Assembly: GCA_027490095.1 (NCBI GenBank)
Contig: JAIXYT010000038.1
Coordinates: 1-64,000, forward strand
DNA from: Sphingomonadales bacterium
Lineage (GTDB): Bacteria; Pseudomonadota; Alphaproteobacteria; Sphingomonadales; Sphingomonadaceae
Reading direction: 5' to 3'
DNA: 64,000 bases
Positions 35,526-44,897 of this stretch are shown in pieces (positions within the stretch are counted from its first letter, which is position 1; every line of letters starts with the position of its first letter). The translations under genes were made by a program, and so were the position numbers. The notes below the pieces were generated by a model, which was not told the origin of the DNA, made no database searches, and saw only the letters and a program-made list of their open reading frames with translations.

Positions 35526-36122
35526 ATGACCGACGCCCCCCTCACCGACGACGAGATCCTCGCCGAATTCCGCGCCGCGGACGCCCTTCTCGAAGGGCAT
35601 TTCATCCTCTCCTCCGGCCTGCGCTCCCCGCGCTACCTGCAATGCGCCCGCGTGCTGATGGACCCGGCCCGCGCCGAACGGCTGGCGAAGGCGCTCGCGG
35701 CGAAAATCCCGGCGCAAGTGAAGGCTGAGGCGAAGGCCGTGATCGCCCCCGCCATGGGCGGCCTCATCTGCGGCCACGAACTCGCCCGCGCGCTCGGGCT
35801 GCTGTCCATGTTCGTGGAGCGCCCCACCGGCACCTTCGAGCTGCGCCGCGGCTTCCGCCTGGAACCAGGAATGCCCGTCATCCTGATGGAAGATGTCGTC
35901 ACCACCGGCCTCTCCAGCCGCGAAGCCATCAAGGCCGTGGAAGAGGCCGGCGGCCGGGTGATCCACGCGGCGAGCCTCGTCGACCGCTCGGCCGGCACCG
36001 CAGACCTCGGCGTCCCCTTCACCCCGCTGATCCGGCTGGCCGTGCCCAGCTACAGCCCCGACGCGCTGCCCCCCGAACTCGCCGCAATTCCGGCCGTGAA
36101 GCCCGGAAGCCGGGCGGCATGA
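35526..36122 (+). CDS. pyrE: orotate phosphoribosyltransferase
   Basis: Joins orotate to PRPP in pyrimidine synthesis. The 198-residue protein has [12 protein letters not shown] near residue 29, the PRPP-binding [17 protein letters not shown] motif near 118, and [14 protein letters not shown]. An upstream in-frame ATG at 35514 would add four residues. Its stop overlaps pdxJ (ATGA), starting the pyrE-pdxJ-acpS-lepB operon. Confidence 0.95.
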   Translation: MTDAPLTDDEILAEFRAADALLEGHFILSSGLRSPRYLQCARVLMDPARAERLAKALAAKIPAQVKAEAKAVIAPAMGGLICGHELARALGLLSMFVERPTGTFELRRGFRLEPGMPVILMEDVVTTGLSSREAIKAVEEAGGRVIHAASLVDRSAGTADLGVPFTPLIRLAVPSYSPDALPPELAAIPAVKPGSRAA

Positions 36123-36847
36123 CGGCGCGCGCCTTGCGCCTCGGCGTCAACATCGATCACGTCGCAACCATCCGCAACGCGCGTGGCGGCGACCACCCCG
36201 ACCCCATTCGGGCGGCGCATCAGGCGGCCGCGGCCGGTGCCGACGGAATCACCGCCCACCTGCGCGAGGACCGGCGCCACATGACCGACGCCGACATCGC
36301 CCGGCTGGTGGCCGAAATCGACCTGCCGCTGAACCTGGAGATGGCCGCCACAGACGAGATGCTGGCCATCGCGCTCAAGAACCGCCCCCACGCGGCCTGC
36401 ATCGTTCCCGAACGCCGGGCCGAGCGCACCACCGAGGGCGGGCTGGACGCGGCGGGCAAGCACAACACGCTTGCCCCGATCGTCGAGCGGCTGTCGGCCG
36501 CGGGCATCCGGGTTTCGCTGTTCATCGCACCCGAGCCGCGCCAGATCGAGGCAGCCCACAAGCTCGGCGCCCCGGTGATCGAGCTGCACACGGGCCCCTA
36601 CGCCCATTCCGACGGGTCGGTCGACGAACTGGCCCGGCTGGCCGAAGCGGCGCGCCTCGCGGCGTCGCTGGGGCTGGAGGTGCATGCCGGCCATGGTCTC
36701 GGCTTCGCCAATGTGGGGTCGGTCGCCGCGCTGCCGGAACTGGCCGAGCTCAACATCGGCCACTTCCTGATCGGCGAGGCGGTGTTCACCGGCCTCGAGG
36801 CCGCGATCCGCGAGATGCGCGCCCGGATGGAGGCTGCCCGCGCATGA
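36119..36847 (+). CDS. pdxJ: pyridoxine 5'-phosphate synthase
   Basis: Final ring-closing enzyme of the DXP-dependent vitamin B6 pathway. The 242-residue TIM barrel contains [17 protein letters not shown] near residue 8, [29 protein letters not shown] and HAGHGL. It is coupled to both neighbours by ATGA overlaps. The PdxJ-AcpS pairing is widely conserved. Confidence 0.97.
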   Translation: MTARALRLGVNIDHVATIRNARGGDHPDPIRAAHQAAAAGADGITAHLREDRRHMTDADIARLVAEIDLPLNLEMAATDEMLAIALKNRPHAACIVPERRAERTTEGGLDAAGKHNTLAPIVERLSAAGIRVSLFIAPEPRQIEAAHKLGAPVIELHTGPYAHSDGSVDELARLAEAARLAASLGLEVHAGHGLGFANVGSVAALPELAELNIGHFLIGEAVFTGLEAAIREMRARMEAARA

Positions 36848-37263
36848 TCCCGCCCGGCCTCACCGTGATCGGCCTGGGCTCGGACCTCTGCAACATCGAG
36901 CGCATCCAGAGCTCGATCGACCGCTTCGGCCAAAGGTTCATCGACCGCATCTTCACGCCTGTCGAGCAGGCCAAGGCCAACCGGCGGCAACTGACGCGCA
37001 CCGCCACCTACGCCAAGCGCTTCGCCGCGAAGGAGGCCGCCGCCAAGGCGCTGGGCACCGGCTTTCGCGCAGGCGTGTTCTTCCGCGACATCGGGGTGGT
37101 GAACCTCCCCTCCGGACGGCCCACCCTGCACCTGACGGGCGGTGCAGCCACGCGCCTTGCCGCCATCACCCCTGTCGGGCATAAGGCCGACATTCACCTG
37201 ACGCTCACCGACGACCACCCATGGGCCCAGGCGATCGTGCTCATAACCGCGAGTCCCGAATGA
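36844..37263 (+). CDS. acpS: holo-[acyl-carrier-protein] synthase
   Basis: Transfers 4'-phosphopantetheine from CoA to apo-ACP for fatty-acid synthesis. The 139-residue protein has the magnesium-binding [12 protein letters not shown] near residue 10 and [15 protein letters not shown] near 59. It overlaps pdxJ and lepB by 4 bases each. Confidence 0.96.
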   Translation: MIPPGLTVIGLGSDLCNIERIQSSIDRFGQRFIDRIFTPVEQAKANRRQLTRTATYAKRFAAKEAAAKALGTGFRAGVFFRDIGVVNLPSGRPTLHLTGGAATRLAAITPVGHKADIHLTLTDDHPWAQAIVLITASPE

Positions 37264-38084
37264 ACGCACCAGCGCCGGACCTGTCGAAGCCCGCCAAGCC
37301 GCCGTTCAGCTGGCGGCAGGAAATCCAGCAATGGGCGGTGCTGATCCTGATTGTGCTCGGCATCCACAGCTTCCTCGCCAAGCCCTTCTACATCCCGTCG
37401 GAATCGATGATGGCGAACCTGCTGGTGGGCGACCGGCTGATCGTCAGCAAATTCCCCTACGGCTTTTCCTACCTCAGCCCGTCGGTCCCCATCCTGCCGC
37501 AGATGAAGGGCCGGCTGTTCGGCCGCTATCCCGATCCCGGCGACATCGTCGTGATCAAGAGCCCGGCCGACGGCGCGGACTGGATCAAGCGCACCATCGG
37601 CCTGCCCGGCGACACGGTGGAGCTGCGCGACGGCGTCCTCTACCTGAACGGCAAGGCCCTCCCGCGGGTGCAGCGCCCGGACTCCGAGGTGGTCGTCAGC
37701 CCAAACAGCGACTGCCCCTACATGCCGCAGTTCCGGGGGCTTCGCGCCGACGGAACGCCCGTCTGCCGCTTCCCCACCTACCGCGAGACGCTGCCCAACG
37801 GCCGCCAATACGACACGCTGGACATGACACTGACCGACCGCGACAATTTCGGACCGGTGACGGTGCCGGACGGCTTCGTCTTCCTGATGGGCGACAACCG
37901 CGACAATTCGATGGACAGCCGCGTGCCTCCCGAAATCGGCGGGCTGGGGCTGGTTCCTTACGAGAATATCGTCGGCCGGGCTGAGTTCATCACCTTCTCG
38001 CTCGATGGCTCCCAGTCACTGAACCCGCTGACCTGGTGGGGCGCTTTGCGCGGGGATCGGGCGTTCACGACCCTGCGGGACTGA
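37260..38084 (+). CDS. lepB: signal peptidase I
   Basis: Inner-membrane protease that releases Sec and Tat preproteins. The 274-residue S26 peptidase has one N-terminal membrane segment (about 22-40), catalytic Ser in YIPSESMM, catalytic Lys in [12 protein letters not shown], and the conserved [11 protein letters not shown] box. ATG at 37260 overlaps acpS. rnc and era, which usually follow in related genomes, are not here; the operon stops and a regulator gene faces it. Confidence 0.95.
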   Translation: MNAPAPDLSKPAKPPFSWRQEIQQWAVLILIVLGIHSFLAKPFYIPSESMMANLLVGDRLIVSKFPYGFSYLSPSVPILPQMKGRLFGRYPDPGDIVVIKSPADGADWIKRTIGLPGDTVELRDGVLYLNGKALPRVQRPDSEVVVSPNSDCPYMPQFRGLRADGTPVCRFPTYRETLPNGRQYDTLDMTLTDRDNFGPVTVPDGFVFLMGDNRDNSMDSRVPPEIGGLGLVPYENIVGRAEFITFSLDGSQSLNPLTWWGALRGDRAFTTLRD

Positions 38085-38109
38085 CGCCCAAGGCAATTTC
38101 GTCGCCGGC

Positions 38110-38748
38110 TCAGCGTCGGCCACGGGGCGCAGGGTCTTCTGTCACGTCCAGTAGGCATTCCGGCGCCGATGCCATCAGCCAGACAAGTTCCGACTGTCGC
38201 GAGACGCCGACCTTTGCATAGAGCGCCTTGGCTTGCGACTTCACGGTGTTGACGGACACGCCCAGTTGCACGGCAACGTCGGCCTGCGGGGTGCCGTTGC
38301 TGAGCGCGCTTGCAAGCGTGGTCTCGGCCGGCGTCAGGCCAAACCGGCGCTGAAGCCAGGGCAGTGCAGGCACGGCTTCGTGCGCCAGTATCAGCCAGAG
38401 GCCGCTGCCGGACAGGCGCCGGACGAGCAGTTCGGGCTCGCCCTGCTTGGCAGGAGGAGCGATCCGCCGCATTTCGCCACTGCTGCTGCCCAGCTTCAGC
38501 ATCGTTGCAAGCGTCGGGACCGTGTGCCGCAGGGCCAGCCGCTCGTCGCGCCTTTCCAGCCAGTTCGAGCGGCTGAGCAGGTGGTTCGCGGATCGATTCT
38601 GCACCAGGATCCGGGTGCCGGCATCCACAACGAATGTCGCGACCGAGAAGGCGTCCAGCAGGTGGGACGCAAGGTCATCAACGGGTACGGATGCCGCCTG
38701 CCCCTCAAGGTGGCGTATCGGCGAAAGGGTCGTGCGGGAGCTGTCCAT
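38110..38748 (-). CDS. LuxR-type HTH transcriptional regulator
   Basis: A 212-residue regulator. The N-terminal part (about 25-130) looks like a PAS-type sensory module with FVVDAGTRILVQNRSA. The C-terminal LuxR HTH contains LTPAETTLASALSNGTP and VSVNTVKSQAKALYAKVGVSRQ. No receiver domain or autoinducer-binding region is seen. It diverges from the haloperoxidase-like gene with 316 bases between them that contain two inverted repeats, so regulation of that gene is plausible. Confidence 0.88.
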   Translation of the reverse strand: MDSSRTTLSPIRHLEGQAASVPVDDLASHLLDAFSVATFVVDAGTRILVQNRSANHLLSRSNWLERRDERLALRHTVPTLATMLKLGSSSGEMRRIAPPAKQGEPELLVRRLSGSGLWLILAHEAVPALPWLQRRFGLTPAETTLASALSNGTPQADVAVQLGVSVNTVKSQAKALYAKVGVSRQSELVWLMASAPECLLDVTEDPAPRGRR

Positions 38749-39064
38749 ATGCTCGTCTCCGCAAAAGTGTCGGAGCCGGGCACACAGAATGCAGGTCGAT
38801 CAATCGGGCGGGCAACCTGCGTTCTGGGCGTGCCGGAGCGAAGTAGTCAGACCCATGTCCCTCACGACAGTCTCTCCTCCTGTGTGCAAACACTATCGCA
38901 CAGGCATGCGAGTCGCGCCAAAGCCGGGCGCCTCGCACGGCATGAATGCACGCGGACTCTGGCGTCTTGCATCACCCGCAGGGGTGATGTGGCCGGCATT
39001 GCGCGGCGCTAGTCAGCCGTCGGCAGTCCAGCAGGGGCGGGCTGCCGACAGGGAGGCGATCCGC
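38749..39064. promoter_or_regulatory. divergent luxR-haloperoxidase control region
   Basis: This gene-free region of 316 bases holds two inverted repeats. One has 12-base arms, CAGAATGCAGGT (38785-38796) and ACCTGCGTTCTG (38815-38826), with one mismatch and an 18-base spacer. The other has perfect arms CATCACCC (38970-38977) and GGGTGATG (38982-38989). An AGGGAGG ribosome site precedes the haloperoxidase start. No promoter hexamers could be assigned with confidence. Confidence 0.5.
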
Positions 39065-40396
39065 ATGACTGGTCTCGTTTACGGGCGTTTGGCCCTGGTT
39101 GCGTCCACGATGCTTGCGGTTGCAGCGCCGGCCTCGGCCGTCTCAACTGACGGCGATCCGGTGCTCTACTGGAACCAGACTTTCCTGGGCGGGCTGCCCT
39201 ACAATCCGGGTCAGCAGCGCGCAGCCGCAATGCTCAACATCGCGCTCCACGATGCCGTCAACGTCAGCCTTGGGCGACCCAACTACGGCTTCCTGGGCTC
39301 GATCGGCTCAGCCGGCGGCGACGTGCGCGCGGCAACTTCGGTCGCCGCCCATGCGGTGCTGGTCCAGCTGCAGCCGTCGCGCACAGCCGAGTTCAACACA
39401 GCGCTCTCCGCCAGCCTGGCCCTGGTGCCCGACGGTCCTGCCAAGGCCAAGGGCATGGCCAACGGCGCCGCCATCGCCACAGCGCTGTTCGCCAACCGTG
39501 CCGATGACGGGCAGACCACCGTCGTGCCCTACACGCCCTCCGGCCTGCCCGGCCGTTGGGCGCCGACGCCGCCGGCCTTCCAGCCGGCGGTCCAGCCGGG
39601 TCTCGCGGTCGCGACACCCTGGGTGATGAACAGTCCGGACCAGTTCCGCGCCGGGCCCCCGCCCGCGATCGACAGCAAAGCCTATGCGACGGCCTACAAC
39701 GAGGTGAAGACGCTGGGAATCAATGTCGGCTCCACGCGTACCCCCGACCAGACGGAGTCCGCCCAGTTCTGGGCGGGCGCGCAAGGCCCGGGGCCTTGGA
39801 TCAAGGCCGCGATTGACCGCGCCGAAGCCACCGGCACCTCGACCCTCGAAAATGCCACGACCTTCGCCCGGCTGGCGACCGGCGTCGGCGACGCGGTGAT
39901 CGCCATCTGGGACACCAAGTATCACTACGACTATTGGCGTCCGGTCACGGGCATCCGCGCGGGCGAAACCGATGGAAACGGCGCCACCGATGGAGTCGAC
40001 AACTGGCTGCCGCTGATCTTCACGCCGCCGCACCCCAGCTACGGGTCCGCCCATGCCGCCGTTTCGGGGGCTGCCTACACCATTCTCGCCGACGCCTTCG
40101 GCGACTCCGGCAACTTCTGCCTCACGTCGCTCGGCGTGACGCGCTGCTGGGGCAGTTTCAGCGCGGCCGCGATCGACAGCGTGAACAGCCGCGTGTGGGG
40201 CGGGGTCCACTGGCGCTTCGACAATGACGCAGGCTTCGCCATGGGGCAGTCGGTGGGCGCGTGGAACGTGCGCGCCGACGTGTTCGGCGCAGTGCCGGAA
40301 CCGGCTAGCTGGGCGCTGATGATCCTGGGATTCGGGGTCGTGGGCCTGGCGGCAAGGCGCCGACAGACGGCAGCGACGCTCAGCGCGGAGCGCTGA
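39065..40396 (+). CDS. vanadium-haloperoxidase/PAP2-like protein with PEP-CTERM anchor
   Basis: Exported protein of 443 residues with signal peptide ending near residue 26 (PASA). The vanadate- or phosphate-binding site is complete in outline: KYHYDYWRP near 285, PSYGSAH near 323 and SRVWGGVHWRFD near 376, matching K-x6-RP, PSG-H-like and SR-x5-H motifs. The C-terminus has VPEPASWALMI, a hydrophobic helix and RRR, a PEPxxWA-CTERM sorting signal read by exosortase. No exosortase gene is in the window. The enzyme may halogenate extracellular compounds or be a phosphatase relative. Confidence 0.9.
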   Translation: MTGLVYGRLALVASTMLAVAAPASAVSTDGDPVLYWNQTFLGGLPYNPGQQRAAAMLNIALHDAVNVSLGRPNYGFLGSIGSAGGDVRAATSVAAHAVLVQLQPSRTAEFNTALSASLALVPDGPAKAKGMANGAAIATALFANRADDGQTTVVPYTPSGLPGRWAPTPPAFQPAVQPGLAVATPWVMNSPDQFRAGPPPAIDSKAYATAYNEVKTLGINVGSTRTPDQTESAQFWAGAQGPGPWIKAAIDRAEATGTSTLENATTFARLATGVGDAVIAIWDTKYHYDYWRPVTGIRAGETDGNGATDGVDNWLPLIFTPPHPSYGSAHAAVSGAAYTILADAFGDSGNFCLTSLGVTRCWGSFSAAAIDSVNSRVWGGVHWRFDNDAGFAMGQSVGAWNVRADVFGAVPEPASWALMILGFGVVGLAARRRQTAATLSAER

Positions 40397-40408
40397 TCGT
40401 CGCCAGCC

Positions 40409-42226
40409 TCATTCGTCGCCCATGCGGAGAGCGGCGATAAAGGCCTCCTGCGGAATGTCGACAGACCCATACTGCCGCATCCGCTTCTTGCCTTCCTTCT
40501 GCTTGTCCAGCAGCTTCCGCTTCCGGCTGATGTCCCCGCCATAGCATTTGGCCGTGACGTCCTTGCGCAGCGCCGCGATCGTCTCGCGGGCCACCACCTT
40601 GCCGCCGATCGCGGCCTGGATCGGAATCTTGAACAGGTGCCGCGGGATCAGGTCCTTCAGCCGCTCGCACATGTGCCGGCCGCGCCCTTCGGCAGCATCG
40701 CGGTGGACGATCATGCTCAGCGCATCCACCTGCTCGCCGTTCACCAGGATGGTCATCTTCACCAGATCCCCCTCGCGGTGGCCGGTCTGGTGATAGTCGA
40801 AGCTGGCATAGCCCCGGCTGATGCTCTTCAGCCGGTCATAGAAGTCGAACACCACTGCGTTCAGCGGCAGTTCGTAGGTCAGCTGCGCCCGGCCGCCGAC
40901 ATAGGTCAGGTTCTTCTGGATGCCCCGCCGGTCCTGGCACAGCTTCAGGATCGCCCCCAGATGCTCGTCGGGCACATAGATTGTGGCCTCGATCCAGGGC
41001 TCCTCGATATGGTCGATCTTCACCGGGTCCGGCATGTCGGCCGGGTTGTGCAGTTCGATCACCTCGCCGCTGGTCAGGTGGATCTTGTACACCACGCTGG
41101 GCGCGGTGGTGATGAGGTCCAGGTCATACTCCCGGCTCAGCCGCTCCTGGATGATCTCCAGGTGCAAGAGCCCCAGGAAACCGCAGCGGAAGCCGAAGCC
41201 CAGGGCCGCGCTCGTCTCCATCTCGAAGCTGAAGCTCGCGTCGTTCAGCCTGAGCTTGTAGATGCTCTCGCGCAGCTTCTCGAAATCGGCGGCGTCCGTC
41301 GGGAACAGCCCGCAGAACACCACCGGCTGCACCTCCTTGAAGCCTTCCAGCGGCGCGTTCGCCGGCCGCTTGGCATCCGTGATGGTGTCGCCGACGCGCG
41401 CCTGTGCGATTTCCTTGATCTGCGCGGTGATGAAGCCGATCTCGCCCGGCCCAAGGTTCGGCAGCTGCTCGATCTTCGGCCGGAAGGCACCCACCCGGTC
41501 GACCAGGTGCGTGGTGTCGCCGGCCATGAACTTGATGTTCTGGCCCTTGGTGATGACCCCGTCGATCACCCGCACCAGGATCACGACACCCAGGTAGGGG
41601 TCGTACCAGCTGTCGACCAGCATCGCCTTCAGCGGCGCGGTGATGTCGCCCTTGGGCGGCGGAATGCGGTGGACAATCGCCTCCAGCACGTCGCCGATGC
41701 CGATGCCGGTCTTGGCGCTGGTCAGCACCGCGTCGCTGGCGTCCAGCCCGATGATCTCCTCGATCTCGGCCTTCACCTTCTCGGGCTCGGCACTCGGCAG
41801 GTCCACCTTGTTGATCACCGGCACGATCTCATGGTCATGCTCGATCGACTGGTAGACGTTAGCGAGCGTCTGCGCCTCCACCCCTTGCGCTGCGTCCACC
41901 ACCAGAAGCGCGCCCTCGCAGGCGGCGAGCGACCGGCTGACTTCATAGGCGAAGTCCACATGGCCCGGCGTGTCCATCAGGTTCAGGATATAGTCCTTGC
42001 CGTCCTTCGCCCGGTAATCGAGGCGCACGGTCTGCGCCTTGATGGTGATGCCGCGCTCCTTCTCGATGTCCATGTTGTCGAGCACCTGCGCGCTCATCTC
42101 GCGCTCGGTGAGGCCGCCTGTCTGCTGGATCAGCCGGTCGGCAAGCGTGGACTTCCCATGGTCGATATGGGCGATGATCGAGAAATTTCGGATGCGCGAC
42201 ATGTCGGTCGCCGGAAGCGTTGCCAT
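40409..42226 (-). CDS. lepA: elongation factor 4 (LepA)
   Basis: Translational GTPase of 605 residues. G1 is AHIDHGKST near residue 20, G3 DTPGHVDF, and G4 NKVDLP. The LepA-specific C-terminal domain ends with the conserved [23 protein letters not shown] stretch, cited here as residues about 549-571. ATG at 42226 gives [15 protein letters not shown]; an alternative ATG lies eight codons later. It is monocistronic and converges with the haloperoxidase-like gene. Confidence 0.97.
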   Translation of the reverse strand: MATLPATDMSRIRNFSIIAHIDHGKSTLADRLIQQTGGLTEREMSAQVLDNMDIEKERGITIKAQTVRLDYRAKDGKDYILNLMDTPGHVDFAYEVSRSLAACEGALLVVDAAQGVEAQTLANVYQSIEHDHEIVPVINKVDLPSAEPEKVKAEIEEIIGLDASDAVLTSAKTGIGIGDVLEAIVHRIPPPKGDITAPLKAMLVDSWYDPYLGVVILVRVIDGVITKGQNIKFMAGDTTHLVDRVGAFRPKIEQLPNLGPGEIGFITAQIKEIAQARVGDTITDAKRPANAPLEGFKEVQPVVFCGLFPTDAADFEKLRESIYKLRLNDASFSFEMETSAALGFGFRCGFLGLLHLEIIQERLSREYDLDLITTAPSVVYKIHLTSGEVIELHNPADMPDPVKIDHIEEPWIEATIYVPDEHLGAILKLCQDRRGIQKNLTYVGGRAQLTYELPLNAVVFDFYDRLKSISRGYASFDYHQTGHREGDLVKMTILVNGEQVDALSMIVHRDAAEGRGRHMCERLKDLIPRHLFKIPIQAAIGGKVVARETIAALRKDVTAKCYGGDISRKRKLLDKQKEGKKRMRQYGSVDIPQEAFIAALRMGDE

Positions 42227-42396
42227 GGGCGCCCCTTGGCAGGCTGGCCTTAGGCTTTCAAGTTTCGCCGGTGCCGCAGGGCGGCGGCCGTGGCGGCGAA
42301 GGTGGCGCAACGGGCACAGATTGCACAATTATAGCTGGTTGCACGCAGTCGAAGCCGTTAAGTCGCGAACCGGTCCCCGACTGAAGGATATCTTCG

Positions 42397-43128
42397 ATGC
42401 CTGCGCTCATGTCCCATATTCTCGTTGCATCTGCGGCCGTCGCTGCAGTCGCCGCCGTGCCCGCCCAGGCCGAAGGCTGGGAGTTCAGCCTGACCCCCTA
42501 TTTCATGGCGCCCAACATGGACGGGAAGTCCGCCATCGGGCCGGTCGACATCAACGTGTCCGCCTCGCCCGCCGACATCTTCCGCAACCTGAACTGGGGG
42601 GCGATGGGGATCCTCGAAGCCAACAACGGCAAGTTCGGCTTCGCGGTCGACCTCACCTACATGGACCTGTCGGCAGACGGCCCCGGCGGCCGCGCGCAGT
42701 TCGACGGCCACCAGGGGGCCTACACGCCGATGGTTCTGATGCGGGTGCACAAGTTCGCAGAGGCCTATGTGGGCGCGCGCATCAACAATATCGGCGCCGG
42801 CATCTCCGGCACCGGCCCGCTCGGCAACCCGCGTTCGGCCAGCCGCACCGAGACCTGGGTGGACCCGCTCATCGGCATCCGCACCAACTTCCCCTTGAGC
42901 CGCACGATCGACCTGACCGTGATGGCCGATGTGGGCGGCTTCGGTATCGCGTCCGACTATGCCGTCCAGGCCTGGCCGGCGTTCGGCTTCCGGCTGGGGA
43001 ACAAGTCCAAGGCGATCCTCGGCTACCGGGCGATCTATGTGAAGTATGAAACCGGCAGCGGCCGCGACCGTTTCGTCTACGACGTGCTCACCCACGGGCC
43101 GACCGCGGGCGTGCAGTTCCGCTTCTGA
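42397..43128 (+). CDS. outer-membrane beta-barrel protein, unknown function
   Basis: A 243-residue exported protein. The signal peptide ends near residue 25 (PAQA). It is followed by alternating hydrophobic and aromatic strands (WEFSLTPYFMAP, GFRLGNKSKAILGYRAIY) and a terminal VQFRF, a typical C-terminal outer-membrane signature with aromatic last residue. No precise family was recognised. An AAGGAT ribosome site precedes ATG 42397. It converges with ribH. Confidence 0.82.
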   Translation: MPALMSHILVASAAVAAVAAVPAQAEGWEFSLTPYFMAPNMDGKSAIGPVDINVSASPADIFRNLNWGAMGILEANNGKFGFAVDLTYMDLSADGPGGRAQFDGHQGAYTPMVLMRVHKFAEAYVGARINNIGAGISGTGPLGNPRSASRTETWVDPLIGIRTNFPLSRTIDLTVMADVGGFGIASDYAVQAWPAFGFRLGNKSKAILGYRAIYVKYETGSGRDRFVYDVLTHGPTAGVQFRF

Positions 43129-43132
43129 CGGT

Positions 43133-43552
43133 TCAGCCGAAGCGCTTGCGCAGCTCCAGCAGTTGAAGCGCGGCGGCGACGGCCTCGCCGGCCTTGTTCT
43201 TCTTCGCCGGGTCTGCGCGGACGAGCGCCTGCTCCTCGTTCTCGACGGTCAGGATGCCGTTGCCGATGGGGACACCGTCGAGCGTGAGCGCCATGATCCC
43301 GCGCGCGCTCTCGTTCGAGACGATTTCGAAATGGTAGGTCTCGCCCCGGATCACGCAGCCGAGCGCGACATAGGCATCATAGGCGCCCGTCTCGGCGGCC
43401 ATGGCGATGGCAGCCGGGATCTCGAGCGCACCGGGGACTTCGACGAGCTCATGCTTGTGCCCGCCGGCCTCGAGCGCGGCGCGGGCGCCGGCGAGCTGCA
43501 GATCATAGATGTGCCGGTAGAATCCGGCGCCGACGATCAGGACCTTGGCCAT
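43133..43552 (-). CDS. ribH: 6,7-dimethyl-8-ribityllumazine synthase
   Basis: Penultimate enzyme of riboflavin synthesis, condensing the ribityl-pyrimidine with the butanone phosphate made by RibB. The 139-residue protein has [11 protein letters not shown] near residue 39, [12 protein letters not shown] and the [12 protein letters not shown] loop. It follows the HTH-RibBX gene by 14 bases and is the last gene of the operon. Confidence 0.96.
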   Translation of the reverse strand: MAKVLIVGAGFYRHIYDLQLAGARAALEAGGHKHELVEVPGALEIPAAIAMAAETGAYDAYVALGCVIRGETYHFEIVSNESARGIMALTLDGVPIGNGILTVENEEQALVRADPAKKNKAGEAVAAALQLLELRKRFG

Positions 43553-43566
43553 GGGGATATCCTTCT

Positions 43567-44835
43567 TCAGGCGGCGAGTTGGCGTTCACCGACGACCTTC
43601 AGGCCATAGCCCTCGAGGCCGACATAGGCGCGGTGGGAGGTGGTGAGGAGTTCCATCTCGGTGACACCGAGGTCGACGAGAATCTGTGCACCCACGCCAT
43701 AGTCGCGCACCGTGAAGGGCTCGCCCTGGCCCTTGGCCTTCATCTGCTCGGAAATAGCGTCTGGCCGCGCGTCGCGGATGACGATCAGGATGCCCGCGCC
43801 GGCGTCGGCGATGGCCTCCATCGCGCGAGGGATCAGGCCCGAGCGACCGCCGGTTTCGGCAAAGAGGTCGGTGAACATGCTCTGCACATGAACGCGGACC
43901 AGGGTGGGCTTCGTCGGGTCGATGCGGCCCTTCATCAGCACGATATGCTCGGCATATTCGGCGGTATTGGCGTAGGTCATCGCCATCCACTTGCCGCCAT
44001 GCTCGCTGTCGATCTCCACCTCGGCGATCTTCTGGACGAGGTGATCGTGGCGCATGCGGTAGGCAATGAGATCGCGGATGGTGCCGATCTTGAGGCCATG
44101 GGCCTTTGCAAAGGGGATCAGGTCGTCGAGGCGGGCCATGGTGCCGTCCTCGTTCATGATCTCGCAGATCACGCCCGAGGGATTGAGGCCTGCAAGTCGC
44201 GACACATCGACCGCGGCCTCGGTGTGGCCGGCGCGGACGAGAACGCCCCCATCACGCGCAACCAGCGGGAACACATGCCCCGGCGTGACAATGGCGTCGG
44301 CGCCCTTGGACGCGTCGATGGCAACGGCCACGGTGCGGGCGCGGTCGGCGGCCGAAATGCCGGTCGTGACGCCCTCGCGCGCCTCGATCGACACGGTGAA
44401 GGCGGTTTCGTGCCGGGTGCGGTTGGAGCGGCTCATCAGCGGCAGGCCGAGTTGCTCGACGCGGGCCTTTGCCATGGCAAGGCAGATGAGGCCACGGCCA
44501 TGCTTGGCCATGAAGTTGATGGCGTCCGGCGTCGCCATCTGCGCGGGCACGATCAGGTCGCCCTCGTTTTCCCGGTCCTCGTCGTCGACCAGGATGTACA
44601 TGCGGCCGTTCTTCGCCTCGGCGATGATCTCCTCGATCGGCACCAGCGGTGACGGCCCGGCGCCCGACAGGTAGGATTCGAGCTTCCGCAGCGTGTCGGC
44701 CGTCGGGTTCCAGTCCGTGGCGTCGAGATCGCGCAGCGTGTTGGCGTGGAGCCCGGCCGCCTTTGCGAGGCCCGAGCGGCTGAGGCCGGTTTCGACCAGA
44801 TGGTCGCGGATTCGGTCGAGGATGTGCGTTGCCAT
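43567..44835 (-). CDS. ribB: HTH-RibB-RibX fusion: 3,4-dihydroxy-2-butanone-4-phosphate synthase
   Basis: A 422-residue fusion. Residues 1-60 form an XRE-like helix-turn-helix ([20 protein letters not shown]). Residues about 64-265 are a complete RibB domain with [29 protein letters not shown] and [17 protein letters not shown]. The last 150 residues match the GTP cyclohydrolase II fold, but the zinc cysteines are missing: [13 protein letters not shown] stands where the C-x10-C-x-C motif belongs. This is a RibX-like degenerate domain. Two 20-bp palindromes lie 11-62 bases upstream, so self-repression is a reasonable inference. Confidence 0.92.
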   Translation of the reverse strand: MATHILDRIRDHLVETGLSRSGLAKAAGLHANTLRDLDATDWNPTADTLRKLESYLSGAGPSPLVPIEEIIAEAKNGRMYILVDDEDRENEGDLIVPAQMATPDAINFMAKHGRGLICLAMAKARVEQLGLPLMSRSNRTRHETAFTVSIEAREGVTTGISAADRARTVAVAIDASKGADAIVTPGHVFPLVARDGGVLVRAGHTEAAVDVSRLAGLNPSGVICEIMNEDGTMARLDDLIPFAKAHGLKIGTIRDLIAYRMRHDHLVQKIAEVEIDSEHGGKWMAMTYANTAEYAEHIVLMKGRIDPTKPTLVRVHVQSMFTDLFAETGGRSGLIPRAMEAIADAGAGILIVIRDARPDAISEQMKAKGQGEPFTVRDYGVGAQILVDLGVTEMELLTTSHRAYVGLEGYGLKVVGERQLAA

Positions 44836-44845
44836 TCCCGCCCTG

Positions 44846-44865
44846 TCTCACATCAGAATGTGAGA
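44846..44865 (-). promoter_or_regulatory. palindrome 1 upstream of HTH-ribB
   Basis: Perfect inverted repeat with arms TCTCACAT and ATGTGAGA around CAGA, only 11 bases before the HTH-RibBX start codon. It is nearly identical to the palindrome at 44878-44897, 32 bases away, which is about three helical turns. Binding would block transcription or ribosome access. Confidence 0.75.
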
Positions 44866-44877
44866 TTCAATCCTGTT

Positions 44878-44897
44878 CCTCACATCAGGATGTGAGG
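44878..44897 (-). promoter_or_regulatory. palindrome 2, overlapping the end of ribE
   Basis: Perfect inverted repeat with arms CCTCACAT and ATGTGAGG around CAGG. The ribE stop codon lies inside it. Together with palindrome 1 it forms a same-face tandem operator between ribE and HTH-ribBX. Confidence 0.75.

Noticed and set aside
40637-42253. Long plus-strand open frame opposite lepA
   Set aside because: It is an antisense shadow in GC-rich DNA; lepA on the minus strand has all GTPase motifs.
44836-44884. FMN riboswitch before HTH-ribBX
   Set aside because: The gap is 49 bases and lacks the conserved multi-stem FMN aptamer; only the two palindromes are present.
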